Shown in pieces: positions 51,243 to 60,316 of a DNA stretch of 64,000 nt. The DNA is from Nibrella saemangeumensis (GTDB taxonomy: Bacteria; Bacteroidota; Bacteroidia; Cytophagales; Spirosomataceae): contig NZ_BAABHD010000029.1 in assembly GCF_039541915.1 (NCBI RefSeq), forward strand, positions 372,001-436,000. Direction: 5' to 3'. The position numbers and the translations under genes were made by a program. Position 1 is the stretch's first letter; every line of letters starts with the position of its first letter. The notes under the pieces were generated by a model. It saw only the letters and a list, made by a program, of their open reading frames with translations, was not told the origin of the DNA and made no database searches.

Positions 51243-52136
51243 ATGAAATACATAAAGCATTGCCTGGCTCTGGCAGCCATGTTTGTGTCACTTGGTGCCG
51301 TAGCGCAAATGCCGCACGATGCCATTTATATGCCCCGCAAAACAGCCTGTGTGGCTCTTATGTACGGGCAAAGCCATTGGAACCAGTATTGGGAAAATAC
51401 CCTTAAGCGGGAAAACCACAACATTGGTGCCCACATAACCCGATCAATCATGGTTATGCCCGCCATCGGGATTACCGACCGGTTCAACGTCATTCTGAGC
51501 CTGCCGTTCGTCTGGACCAAAACCAGTGCCGGTAATCTGATGGGCCAGAAAGGCATTCAGGACTTCTCGGGCTGGCTGAAATACAAAGCCGTGACCGTAG
51601 GCGGATTTTCACTGCATACCCTTGCGGGTGCTTCCATACCCGTCGGTAATTACGTGCCAGACTTTTTACCAATGTCTATTGGCCTGCAGTCCCGCACCGT
51701 AACGGGACGGCTGCTGGCCAATTATACCCATTCGAAAACAGGTTTATACCTGACAGGACACGGCAGCTATAACTGGCGCAGCAACATCCGCGTGGACCGC
51801 GACGCCTACCTGGCTGACGATCGGGTGTATTATACCAACGAGGTTCGGGTACCCAACGCCATCGATATGGGCGTTCGCGCTGGTGTTCTGCGCGCCAAAT
51901 GGCAGACCGAATTTTGGGCCGAACGCTTTGCCTGTACCAGTGGCGATAACATTCGCCGGAATGATATGCCCTTCCCGACCAACAATATGCAGGCGACATC
52001 GGTAGGCTGGTACGCTAAAGTACAGCCGAAAAACATTGGTATCAATGCCCGCATCGGCTACGTAACCAACGGCCTGAACGTAGGCCAGAGTACCAGCTAT
52101 ACGATTGGTCTGCTGTATCAGATCAACGGTCAATAA
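51243..52136 (+). CDS. Outer-membrane beta-barrel protein, uncharacterised (297 residues)
   Basis: A 297-residue exported protein from the ATG at 51243. The signal peptide (MKYIKHCLALAAMFVSLGAVAQ) is followed by MPHDAIYMPRKTACVALMYG and a series of amphipathic strands such as TDRFNVILSLPFVW and GASIPVGNYVPDF. The length and terminal strand suit a small outer-membrane barrel. It shares general style with the preceding barrel gene, which may be a related partner, and stands 50 bases before the haloperoxidase gene. The family is not recognised. Confidence 0.7.
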   Translation: MKYIKHCLALAAMFVSLGAVAQMPHDAIYMPRKTACVALMYGQSHWNQYWENTLKRENHNIGAHITRSIMVMPAIGITDRFNVILSLPFVWTKTSAGNLMGQKGIQDFSGWLKYKAVTVGGFSLHTLAGASIPVGNYVPDFLPMSIGLQSRTVTGRLLANYTHSKTGLYLTGHGSYNWRSNIRVDRDAYLADDRVYYTNEVRVPNAIDMGVRAGVLRAKWQTEFWAERFACTSGDNIRRNDMPFPTNNMQATSVGWYAKVQPKNIGINARIGYVTNGLNVGQSTSYTIGLLYQINGQ

Positions 52137-52186
52137 CTCCCTTTAAACCGCAGCAGCAATGGCCCGCTGCATTGACAAGTTTCCTC

Positions 52187-53740
52187 ATGAAAAAATATAA
52201 ATTATTACAAGTACTTGGTAGTATGGTCGTGGCATTATCCCTCGCGCTGACCGCCTGTGACAAATCCATTGAAGAGCCGCTCCGTGTCGGCTATACGCCT
52301 GCCAGTGTAGATGACAGAGCGGGCACCTGGAAGACCTATGTCCTGACCTCTCCCACCGATGTGACTCTTACCGCACCCAAAGCAGTGAATTCGCCGGAGT
52401 ATCAGGCCGAGTTGGTGAGCCTGAAACAGCTATCGGCCAGCCTGAGTCGGGAGCAGCAGGAAGCGGTAGCGTACTGGGGAGCCGGTGCCGTGTACCGCTG
52501 GAACGAAATCGCCCGCGAACTGGCGGCCCGTTACAACACACCGCCAGCTTCGACGCCCGACGGCAAGTACCCCGTGCCGGATGCCGCCAACCCCTTAGCA
52601 GACCCCAAGTTTCCGTTTGCTAATCCGCCTTATGCGGCACGCGCCCTTGCGTATTTGAGCGTAGCGCAGTACGATGCGCTGGTATCCGCGTGGAATTATA
52701 AATACCAATTTAAGCGGCCGGCGCCATCACGCACCGATGCCACTATCCGCGTAGCCCTGCCGGTGTCGCAGCTTCCCTCCTATCCCTCGGAAGATGCCGT
52801 CGTGGCGGCCGCATCGGTAGCCGTCCTGAAAGCCATGTTTCCGGGCGAAGTCCCGTATCTGGAAGCAAAGCTGAAGGAGCACCGCGACAGCCGCCTATGG
52901 GCTGGCATGAACGTGGATAGCGATTTGGCGGCCGGTATTGACCTGGGCAATGCGGTAGCCGCTAAGGTAATGGGCCGCGCCCGCACCGACGGCATGAGTG
53001 CCTCCAATAACCAGACCCTGACGGCGGCTATGATTGAAGGGGCCAAAGCAATGGGGCTGACGGAGATATGGAGGAGTCAGGAGACACCGATTCGTGCGCC
53101 CATGCTGCCCAACTACGGAGCGGTGCAAACCTGGAACTTCGACCGGGCTACGGCCATCAGACTTCGTCCGCAGGCCCCGCCCGCCATCGGCAGCGCCGAG
53201 TATAAAAAAGCGCTGGACGAACTGATTAATATCGCAAAAAAACAGACCCGCGAACAGGCCCGGATTGCCAATTACTGGTCAGACGGAGCCGGCAGTTACA
53301 CGCCCCCCGGCCACTGGCATCGCATTGCCGCCAACGCAGCCCACGACGCCCGGTACAGTGAGGTGCGGACGGCCCGAACGCTGGCGCTGGTCGGCACTAC
53401 GCTGATGGATGCCGGGGTATGCTGCTGGGACACCAAGTTTTATTATTACTACCCCCGTCCGCAACAGATGGACGCCCGAATCAAGACCTCGGTGGGTCTA
53501 CCTAACTTCCCGTCGTATACGTCCGGACACTCTACCTTCTCGGCGGCTGCCGCTACGGTGCTGGGTTCTATTTTCCCAGACCAGGCTAACAAATTTGAAG
53601 CCCAGGCCAGAGAAGCGTCTGAATCAAGGATCTATGGCCTGATTCACTACCGCTTCGACTGCGAAGTGGGCTTACTCTGCGGACGTAATATCGGCACCTA
53701 TGCCGTAGCCCGTGGTAAAGCCGACGGATCTGGTCTATAA
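52187..53740 (+). CDS. Vanadium-dependent haloperoxidase/PAP2-like lipoprotein
   Basis: A 517-residue lipoprotein (lipobox LALTAC, Cys24). The C-terminal half has the whole vanadate/phosphate site of the PAP2/haloperoxidase fold: K-x6-RP (417-425), PS-x2-SGH (442-448) and SR-x2-G-x2-H-x3-D (480-491), so it may be an active haloperoxidase or an acid phosphatase. The N-terminal half shows a shadow of the same pattern (FKRP, LPSYPSEDA, SRLWAGMNVDSD) without the catalytic histidines. It ends the run with the two outer-membrane barrel genes. A terminator follows. Confidence 0.85.
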   Translation: MKKYKLLQVLGSMVVALSLALTACDKSIEEPLRVGYTPASVDDRAGTWKTYVLTSPTDVTLTAPKAVNSPEYQAELVSLKQLSASLSREQQEAVAYWGAGAVYRWNEIARELAARYNTPPASTPDGKYPVPDAANPLADPKFPFANPPYAARALAYLSVAQYDALVSAWNYKYQFKRPAPSRTDATIRVALPVSQLPSYPSEDAVVAAASVAVLKAMFPGEVPYLEAKLKEHRDSRLWAGMNVDSDLAAGIDLGNAVAAKVMGRARTDGMSASNNQTLTAAMIEGAKAMGLTEIWRSQETPIRAPMLPNYGAVQTWNFDRATAIRLRPQAPPAIGSAEYKKALDELINIAKKQTREQARIANYWSDGAGSYTPPGHWHRIAANAAHDARYSEVRTARTLALVGTTLMDAGVCCWDTKFYYYYPRPQQMDARIKTSVGLPNFPSYTSGHSTFSAAAATVLGSIFPDQANKFEAQAREASESRIYGLIHYRFDCEVGLLCGRNIGTYAVARGKADGSGL

Positions 53741-53768
53741 GTTCTCGCTGCCGAGCAAACAAGCAGGG

Positions 53769-53795
53769 AAGGTCAGCTCAAAGCTGGCCTTTTCC
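53769..53795 (+). terminator. Intrinsic terminator after the haloperoxidase gene
   Basis: Arms at 53769-53778 and 53782-53791 pair over ten bases with one wobble, around a 3-base loop, and are followed by TTTTCC. The stop codon is about 30 bases upstream. The rest of the 53741-53998 gap shows no gene; a 61-codon minus-strand frame there is judged spurious. Confidence 0.65.
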
Positions 53796-53998
53796 GCTTT
53801 AATGAAGCGAGTCTCACGAACTTAAAATAGATTTTTACCGAACAATGACCCCTTCCGGTGGTTCCTTAAACAAGGAAAAACCATTCTGTTACCTCTAGTA
53901 TTGATATTGTTGTAATTTCGCTCCGAATGTCGGCGTGAGCCGAATAGTGATCGTCTGCCCATTCGTCGAGTGCTACACCCTTGTCATTAACGTACACT

Positions 53999-56008
53999 AT
54001 GCCAACCATAACCACTCCCGCTCCTATCAACCAACCCAAAGTTTCGTCCAATGGCTCAGCAATTCCTTTTGATGGTCAGAGACGCGTTGTGATTGAACGG
54101 GTAACTCCGGAAATCGACGAGGGCCGCTATCCCATCAAAGCTGTTCCGGGCGAAATCATCGCTGTTGAAGCCGACATCATCACCGACGGTCACGATAAGA
54201 TCGCAGCCCGGCTCCTGTACAAACACGAAAGCGACAGGGAGTGGACGGAGGTTTCCATGAAGTTCATCAACAACGACCGCTGGGGCGCATCATTCACCGT
54301 CGGGAAGCCGGGGCGTTATCTGTACACCATTGAAGGCTGGGTCGACCATATTGCCTCCTGGCAGCACGAGATTGTTCTGAAGATTAAAGATGGGCAGTAC
54401 GTCAACAGTGAGTTGCTGGCCGGTTCGCATTACGTAGAAGGGATGGCACAACGGTCCAAAGGCGACGATAAAAAGACGCTGAAGGCCATGGCGAGATTGT
54501 TTAAAGACAAAAACCAATATGGTGAGGCCATTGCCGTGGCGCAGAGTTCGCAATTTACCGAATGGCTGAATACCTATCCGGAACGGCAGCACCCAACCCG
54601 CTACGAACCTACCCTGGGTATTGAGGTAGACCGGGAGAAAGCAGGCTTCAGCACCTGGTATTGCCTGTTTCCGCGTTCGGCCTCCCAGGAACCAGGCCGC
54701 CATGGTACCTTTCGGGATGTGGAGATGCTGCTCCCCCGGATCGCCGGCATGGGATTCGACGTGCTTTATCTGCCGCCGATCCACCCAATTGGCACTACGT
54801 TCCGGAAAGGGAAAAACAATTCTGTAACCTCATCCCCCGGCGAACCGGGTGTTCCGTACGGTATCGGCTCCGAGCTGGGGGGACACACGGCTATTCACCC
54901 GGACCTGGGCACGCTGGAGGACTTCAGGAATCTGATTGCGGCCTGTAAAGGTTTTGGTATGGAAGTGGCCATGGATTTGGCAATCCAGTGTTCGCCCGAT
55001 CACCCCTGGGCTAAAGAACATCCGGAGTGGTTTAAGAAACGCCCCGACGGCACTATCCAGTACGCCGAGAACCCGCCGAAAAAGTATCAGGATATTTACC
55101 CGGTTTATTTTGAAACCGACGAATGGCGCAGCCTCTGGGAAGAACTCAGGCAGGTAATGCTGACGTGGGGCTCCTGGGGGGTTCGGATGATCCGGGTCGA
55201 CAACCCGCATACCAAACCGTTTGTGTTCTGGGAATGGGTCATTGCCGAAGTAAAAAAGGTGTATCCGGATATGATCTTCCTCTCCGAGGCCTTCACCAAA
55301 CCAAAAGTGATGCAGGAACTGGCCAAACGGGGCTTTGCGCAGTCGTATACCTACTTCACCTGGCGTAACAACAAACAGGAACTAGAAGAGTACCTCACCG
55401 AACTGACGCAGACGGATATGCAGCACTACTTCCGTCCGAACTTCTGGCCGACGACGCACGATATTAACCCCTATATTCTGCAAAGCGGCCATGAACCCCA
55501 GTTTCTGGTTCGGTTCTTCCTGGCGGCTACCTTATCGTCGAACTACGGAATTTTCGGCCCATCATTTGAGATGATGGAGCATGTACCGATTCCGGGCAAG
55601 GAAGAATACCTGAATTCTGAGAAATACGAAATCCGGCACTGGGACTGGAATCATACCAACAAGCTGACGTACCTGATTTCGCTGGTCAACCGCATCCGGA
55701 AAGAAAATACAGCCCTGCAAAAAACGAGTAATCTGACCTTCTGCCGGGTTGATGATGACTACCTGATGGCGTACCTGAAAGTAGACGGTAACAACCGGCT
55801 GCTGATGGTTGTCAATATGGACGCTTACAACCGTCGGGCCAATATGGTGCAGGTACCGATCTGGAAGCTGGGAATTCCGGACTGGAAAGACTATACCGTA
55901 CATGACCTGCTGACGGGTGCCTATTACACCTGGCGGGGTGAATGGAACTATGTCGAGCTGGACCCGTATGTGTTGCCCATGCACCTGTTCCGGATTGAAG
56001 TGTATTAA
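53999..56008 (+). CDS. glgE: Alpha-1,4-glucan:maltose-1-phosphate maltosyltransferase
   Basis: A 669-residue GH13 enzyme that transfers maltosyl units from maltose-1-phosphate to alpha-glucan. The ATG at 53999 is chosen over a TTG 18 bases upstream. The N-terminal beta domain has RVVIERVTPEIDEGRYPIKA. The catalytic barrel has GFDVLYLPPIHPIG, nucleophile Asp in WGVRMIRVDNPHTKP, acid Glu in IFLSEAFTKP, and the late HDINPYIL site. It is the first gene of the glgE, mak, ORF, glgB operon, with a 27-base gap to mak. Confidence 0.93.
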   Translation: MPTITTPAPINQPKVSSNGSAIPFDGQRRVVIERVTPEIDEGRYPIKAVPGEIIAVEADIITDGHDKIAARLLYKHESDREWTEVSMKFINNDRWGASFTVGKPGRYLYTIEGWVDHIASWQHEIVLKIKDGQYVNSELLAGSHYVEGMAQRSKGDDKKTLKAMARLFKDKNQYGEAIAVAQSSQFTEWLNTYPERQHPTRYEPTLGIEVDREKAGFSTWYCLFPRSASQEPGRHGTFRDVEMLLPRIAGMGFDVLYLPPIHPIGTTFRKGKNNSVTSSPGEPGVPYGIGSELGGHTAIHPDLGTLEDFRNLIAACKGFGMEVAMDLAIQCSPDHPWAKEHPEWFKKRPDGTIQYAENPPKKYQDIYPVYFETDEWRSLWEELRQVMLTWGSWGVRMIRVDNPHTKPFVFWEWVIAEVKKVYPDMIFLSEAFTKPKVMQELAKRGFAQSYTYFTWRNNKQELEEYLTELTQTDMQHYFRPNFWPTTHDINPYILQSGHEPQFLVRFFLAATLSSNYGIFGPSFEMMEHVPIPGKEEYLNSEKYEIRHWDWNHTNKLTYLISLVNRIRKENTALQKTSNLTFCRVDDDYLMAYLKVDGNNRLLMVVNMDAYNRRANMVQVPIWKLGIPDWKDYTVHDLLTGAYYTWRGEWNYVELDPYVLPMHLFRIEVY

Positions 56009-56035
56009 CGCCCACTCTCAAACTCGCCAACTGTT

Positions 56036-57652
56036 ATGCACGACATGGCTGTAACAAATCTGACCAGCGCCCACGTCTGGACCGATCTGCAAAAGGACCC
56101 TGAGCTGATCCAGTCCCTGGAAACGGCGGTGCTGCCGCCCTATGTCAACACCTGCCGCTGGTTTGCCGGTAAAGCCCGCCAACAGGAAGCGCTCCGGATT
56201 CGGGTGGTGCATGAAATTGGCCTGAAAGAATCGGTAGCGTATCTGCTGATCATTGAAGTCCGGTATGCCGATGGTGAGACCGAAAACTACCAGTTGCCCC
56301 TGTCCTTCGTAGAAACCGACGGACCTAACGTCCCCGAGATTCTTCCCAAGGGCATCATTACCGTAGCGTATTTCAACCAGACCCGCGGGTTACTGGTCGA
56401 CGCTATCTACGATGAGCGGTTCCGGCAGGCCTTGTTTCAGCATCTGGTCAATCAGGATTGTCTGCCGCAGCCGGAAGGGCAACTCTGCTTTTACCGGGGG
56501 CGCGGTCTGGCCGGTGAGGATATGAAAGGGCAAATCGCTAATCGCGTGCTGCCCGTCGACTCCAGCAACTCGGCGCTGGTATTCGGGGAAAAGTATTTCA
56601 TGAAGCTGTACCGCAAGCTGTTCCGGGAGACCAACCCGGAAGTGGATATGGTCAGCTTCCTGACCGAAGAAAGCAATTTTCCGTATATACCTGCTTATGC
56701 CGGCAGCCTTGTCTGGCAGCGTGACGACGCCGATGCGACATCAAACAGAACCTCTAGCCAGACCGACGTGACGCTGGGCCTGATGCAGCGCATGGTTCCG
56801 AACGAAAAAGATTGCTGGGACAAAACGGGCGATAACCTGAACGACTTTCTGTTTGCCGTACCCACACGCCATTTTTCTATCAAGGAAGACGTGTTTGATA
56901 TGGTGGAGATGCTGGGCCGGCGAACCGCCGAAATGCACATGGCGCTTTATGAACCCGACGCTGGACCCGCTTTTGCCCCGGAGCCCATCACCAGCGACTA
57001 CCGCACGTTTATCATCGGCCGCATTGAACACCTGCTGGAGCGCCGGTACAACCTGCTGATTGATAATTACCTGAAACTGGATCCCCAGGCGCAGCGGCTG
57101 GCGTGGACGTTTATGGAGGCTAAAGAACTCATTGACCAGTTTATTGCCGAGTTCCGGACCCGTCCGCTGGAGTCACTCCGGATTCGTATCCATGGGGATT
57201 ATCATTTAGGGCAGATTCTGGCAACCGGCAAAGACTACATTATTCTTGATTTTGAAGGTGAGCCGGAAAGCAGTATTTCCGACCGGAAAATTAAACATTC
57301 TCCGCTGAAAGACGTAGCCGGCATGATTCGGTCCTACCATTACGCCGTCAGCGCCAAGCTCTTCAATAGCGTCGAAACCGCCCATATTGACCCAGTCCAC
57401 CTGCAACGCGTTTCTGACCGCTGGTTCAAGCTGATTCGCGACACCTATATGGATGCCTATCTGGACACCTTCGGGTATCCGCACCCGCTGTTTAAAGACA
57501 ATAGTGAGGTAAACTTTCTGCTGCTGGTTTATCTGCTGGAGAAAGCCGTGTACGAATTAGGCTACGAAATCAGCTACCGGCCGGCCTGGGTCAAGATTCC
57601 GCTGCGTGGTATAGTCGACGTAATTCGCGAGATTGAAAAACTGGCGTTGTAG
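56036..57652 (+). CDS. mak: Maltokinase, Pep2/Mak type
   Basis: A 538-residue kinase with the aminoglycoside-phosphotransferase-like fold. It phosphorylates maltose with ATP to maltose-1-phosphate, the GlgE substrate. The N-terminal cap begins PPYVNTCRWFAGKAR. The catalytic core has RIHGDYHLGQIL (catalytic Asp) and IILDFEGEP (metal site), and the C terminus has YELGYEISYRPAWVKIPL. It is a free-standing maltokinase, not fused to trehalose synthase. An ATG at 56045 is an alternative start. It follows glgE by 27 bases. Confidence 0.9.
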   Translation: MHDMAVTNLTSAHVWTDLQKDPELIQSLETAVLPPYVNTCRWFAGKARQQEALRIRVVHEIGLKESVAYLLIIEVRYADGETENYQLPLSFVETDGPNVPEILPKGIITVAYFNQTRGLLVDAIYDERFRQALFQHLVNQDCLPQPEGQLCFYRGRGLAGEDMKGQIANRVLPVDSSNSALVFGEKYFMKLYRKLFRETNPEVDMVSFLTEESNFPYIPAYAGSLVWQRDDADATSNRTSSQTDVTLGLMQRMVPNEKDCWDKTGDNLNDFLFAVPTRHFSIKEDVFDMVEMLGRRTAEMHMALYEPDAGPAFAPEPITSDYRTFIIGRIEHLLERRYNLLIDNYLKLDPQAQRLAWTFMEAKELIDQFIAEFRTRPLESLRIRIHGDYHLGQILATGKDYIILDFEGEPESSISDRKIKHSPLKDVAGMIRSYHYAVSAKLFNSVETAHIDPVHLQRVSDRWFKLIRDTYMDAYLDTFGYPHPLFKDNSEVNFLLLVYLLEKAVYELGYEISYRPAWVKIPLRGIVDVIREIEKLAL

Positions 57653-57677
57653 AAATCAGTTATAAAGGATAAGCCCT

Positions 57678-58010
57678 ATGCTTCAAACCCTGCACGACGA
57701 TCTCCGGCAACAGTTGCTGTCAATTGATGGCATGACCAGCCGACCCTATTCCGGCACCGGCCAGACCCCCAAAGGAGGCATTGAGGAGTTTCTGCTCCGC
57801 GACAAATACTTTGCCGGTCTCCGGCTTACGGAAAAGCACCTGATGCTGTATCTGATGCCGATTTATACCCTGCCCGACCTCAACGAACGCTTTGCCGAAC
57901 GGCTGAAGCCCGTTCGGAGTGGAAAAAGCTGCCTGAAAATCAGCCGTCCCGAACGACTCGATCGGGAAGCGTTAGAGACAATCCTGACCATGGGTGCTGC
58001 CCGATGGTAA
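57678..58010 (+). CDS. Small uncharacterised protein (DUF1801-like) in the GlgE operon
   Basis: A 110-residue cytoplasmic protein that starts 25 bases after mak and ends about 50 bases before glgB. Visible features are EEFLLRDKYFAGLRLTEKHLMLYLMPIY and a C-terminal SGKSCLKISRPERLDREALETIL. The strand-helix pattern with SGKSCLKI and LDREALE recalls DUF1801/YdhG-type small proteins, but this is weak. It has no signal peptide or membrane segment. Co-location suggests a regulatory or accessory part in alpha-glucan synthesis; no function is claimed. Confidence 0.65.
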   Translation: MLQTLHDDLRQQLLSIDGMTSRPYSGTGQTPKGGIEEFLLRDKYFAGLRLTEKHLMLYLMPIYTLPDLNERFAERLKPVRSGKSCLKISRPERLDREALETILTMGAARW

Positions 58011-58061
58011 GATTTACATTACCTTCAATCTCTCAAACCTATAAGAACTACTGGAAACCGT

Positions 58062-60167
58062 ATGGCGAAACGTAAATCCACGGAAGCAACTCCTGAGGAA
58101 CCCAAGGTGGCTAAGGTGCCCCGTTCCCGCAAGACAAATACGGATACCCCCGCTGCGGTACCCGGTATGTCAACCACCGAAACTCCCACTATGAACGAGC
58201 AATCACTCTCAGAATACGTACTAGCCCCAACGCGAGAGCCGGAAACCTACTCTGGTCCTTCCGTGCAGGGCTTTTCGCGCTTCACCGACTTCGATATTTA
58301 TCTGTTTCGATCCGGTAAGCACTACCGTTTGTACGAAAAATTAGGCTCGCACGTAGTCGAACACAACGGCGTGACCGGCACGTACTTTGCCGTATGGGCT
58401 CCTTCCGCCAAATCCGTATGCGTCATCGGTAACTTCAACGGATGGAATAAGTCCAGCCACCCGCTGTATGTCCGCTGGGATAGTTCAGGCATCTGGGAAG
58501 GCTTTATTCCGAATATCGGCCGGGGCGAAGTATACAAGTATTATATCACGGCCGATCATGGCAATGCCTTTGAGAAAGGTGACCCCTTTGCGCTTTGGTG
58601 GGAAACCCCGCCCAAAACAGCCTCTGTTGTCTGGGATACCTGGTACGAATGGAAAGATACCGACTGGATGCAGAGCCGTCGGGAACGCAATGCCTTAAAT
58701 AAACCCGTTTCCGTATACGAAGTGCACCTGGCCTCCTGGCGTCGCGATCCGTCAAATCCTAAACGCATTCTGTCGTATGGTGAAATAGCCGATGCCCTGG
58801 TTCCGTATGTGCAGGAACTCGGCTTTACCCATGTCGAATTTATGCCGGTAATGGAGTTCCCGTACGAACCATCTTGGGGCTACCAGATTACGGGTTACTT
58901 TGCACCCAGCAGCCGGTTCGGCCGCCCCCAGGATTTTATGCAGCTGGTTGAACGACTGCATCAGGCGGGTATCGGCGTTATTCTGGACTGGGTACCCTCC
59001 CATTTTCCCGGCGATGCCCACGGCTTATACCAGTTTGATGGGTCGCACCTGTACGAGCACCCCGACCGGCGCAAAGGCTATCATCCAGACTGGAAGAGCT
59101 ATATCTTCAATTACGGCCGCAATGAGGTACGCGCCTTTCTGATCAGTAATGCCTTATTTTGGCTCGACCGCTACCATGCCGATGGACTCCGCGTAGACGC
59201 CGTAGCGTCGATGCTGTACCTTGACTATTCGCGTAATCATGGCGAGTGGGAACCCAATATCTTTGGCGGTCGGGAGAACCTGGAGGCTATCTCGCTCTTC
59301 AAGGAACTGAACGAGACCATCTACCGGGAGTTTCCGGATACGCAGACCATTGCCGAAGAATCAACAGCGTTCCCCGGTGTTTCGCGCCCGGTCTTTACCG
59401 GAGGGCTTGGCTTCGGCATGAAGTGGATGATGGGCTGGATGCACGATACCATCCAGTATTTCGAGCGGGACCCATTCTACCGACACTACCACCAGGACAA
59501 GCTGACGTTTAGCACGGTGTATGCCTTCACCGAAAACTTTATGCTGCCCCTGTCGCATGATGAGGTTGTTTACGGCAAAAAATCGCTGATCGGCAAAATG
59601 CCGGGCGACGAATGGCAGCGGTTCGCTAACCTGCGGACCATGTTTACCTACATGTTTACGCACCCCGGCACTAAATTACTCTTTATGGGGGGCGAATTTG
59701 CCCAGACATCCGAGTGGAAATACGACGCTAGCCTCGACTGGCATCTGACCGACAATGAACCCCACAAAGGTATGCTGGCCTGCCTGAAGGCCCTGAATGC
59801 CCTATACCGGCAGCAACCGGCCCTCTACGAACGCAGCTTCACCGCCAACGGCTTCGAGTGGATCGATACCACCGACCGCGCCCATAGCGTGCTGACGTAC
59901 GCCCGCCTGGGAGATACGCCCGAAGACGTTGTTATTGTGGTACTCAACCTGACCCCTATACCGCACTACAACTACCGGATTGGGGTGCCATTAGCTGGTA
60001 ACTGGATCGAAATTTTTAACAGTGACGCCAAAGCCTATTTCGGCAGCGGTATGCACAATACCGAATCGCTACCGACGGAACCTAAAAAATGGCATGGTAA
60101 AGAGCAGTCGGTAAGCCTGACTTTACCGCCGTTAGCCGCCGTGGTGTTACGGCTTCAGGCGCAATAA
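58062..60167 (+). CDS. glgB: 1,4-alpha-glucan branching enzyme
   Basis: A 701-residue GH13 enzyme that introduces alpha-1,6 branches. The first 75 residues are a lysine/threonine/proline-rich extension not needed for catalysis. A CBM48-type domain follows (GVTGTYFAVWAPSAKSVCVIG, about 103-123), then the barrel with EVHLASWRR, nucleophile Asp in DGLRVDAVASML, acid Glu in TIAEESTAFPGVSRP, and LPLSHDEVVYGKKSL. The C-terminal beta domain closes the protein. It is the last gene of the GlgE operon, with a strong terminator 15 bases after the stop codon. Confidence 0.95.
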   Translation: MAKRKSTEATPEEPKVAKVPRSRKTNTDTPAAVPGMSTTETPTMNEQSLSEYVLAPTREPETYSGPSVQGFSRFTDFDIYLFRSGKHYRLYEKLGSHVVEHNGVTGTYFAVWAPSAKSVCVIGNFNGWNKSSHPLYVRWDSSGIWEGFIPNIGRGEVYKYYITADHGNAFEKGDPFALWWETPPKTASVVWDTWYEWKDTDWMQSRRERNALNKPVSVYEVHLASWRRDPSNPKRILSYGEIADALVPYVQELGFTHVEFMPVMEFPYEPSWGYQITGYFAPSSRFGRPQDFMQLVERLHQAGIGVILDWVPSHFPGDAHGLYQFDGSHLYEHPDRRKGYHPDWKSYIFNYGRNEVRAFLISNALFWLDRYHADGLRVDAVASMLYLDYSRNHGEWEPNIFGGRENLEAISLFKELNETIYREFPDTQTIAEESTAFPGVSRPVFTGGLGFGMKWMMGWMHDTIQYFERDPFYRHYHQDKLTFSTVYAFTENFMLPLSHDEVVYGKKSLIGKMPGDEWQRFANLRTMFTYMFTHPGTKLLFMGGEFAQTSEWKYDASLDWHLTDNEPHKGMLACLKALNALYRQQPALYERSFTANGFEWIDTTDRAHSVLTYARLGDTPEDVVIVVLNLTPIPHYNYRIGVPLAGNWIEIFNSDAKAYFGSGMHNTESLPTEPKKWHGKEQSVSLTLPPLAAVVLRLQAQ

Positions 60168-60182
60168 GGTCGCCGTATGTAA

Positions 60183-60236
60183 GCTGACCGACAAAAGCTG
60201 GATACCTAATGAACCAGCTTTTGTCGGTCAGCCTTG
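60183..60236 (+). terminator. Intrinsic terminator after glgB
   Basis: A perfect 19-base inverted repeat, arms 60183-60201 and 60214-60232, around a 12-base loop, followed by a T-rich tract. The length of the stem suggests efficient termination of the GlgE operon. Confidence 0.9.
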
Positions 60237-60258
60237 TTTTCCCGCTTCCTATAAAATT

Positions 60259-60289
60259 TTTGCCCGCCGTTTAATTCCGGTTAATTTTG
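60259..60289 (+). promoter_or_regulatory. Bacteroidota-type promoter for the 253-residue barrel protein
   Basis: TTTG at 60259-60262, a 19-base spacer and TAATTTTG at 60282-60289 match the consensus fully. Transcription should start near 60296, about 20 bases before the ATG at 60317. Confidence 0.8.
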
Positions 60290-60316
60290 CCCGGTCAGTA
60301 CTGACCAAACCTATTC

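Noticed and set aside
53866..54051. 61-codon minus-strand ORF upstream of glgE
   Set aside because: It overlaps the glgE start, has no recognisable promoter on its strand and no homology visible to me. Chance is more likely.
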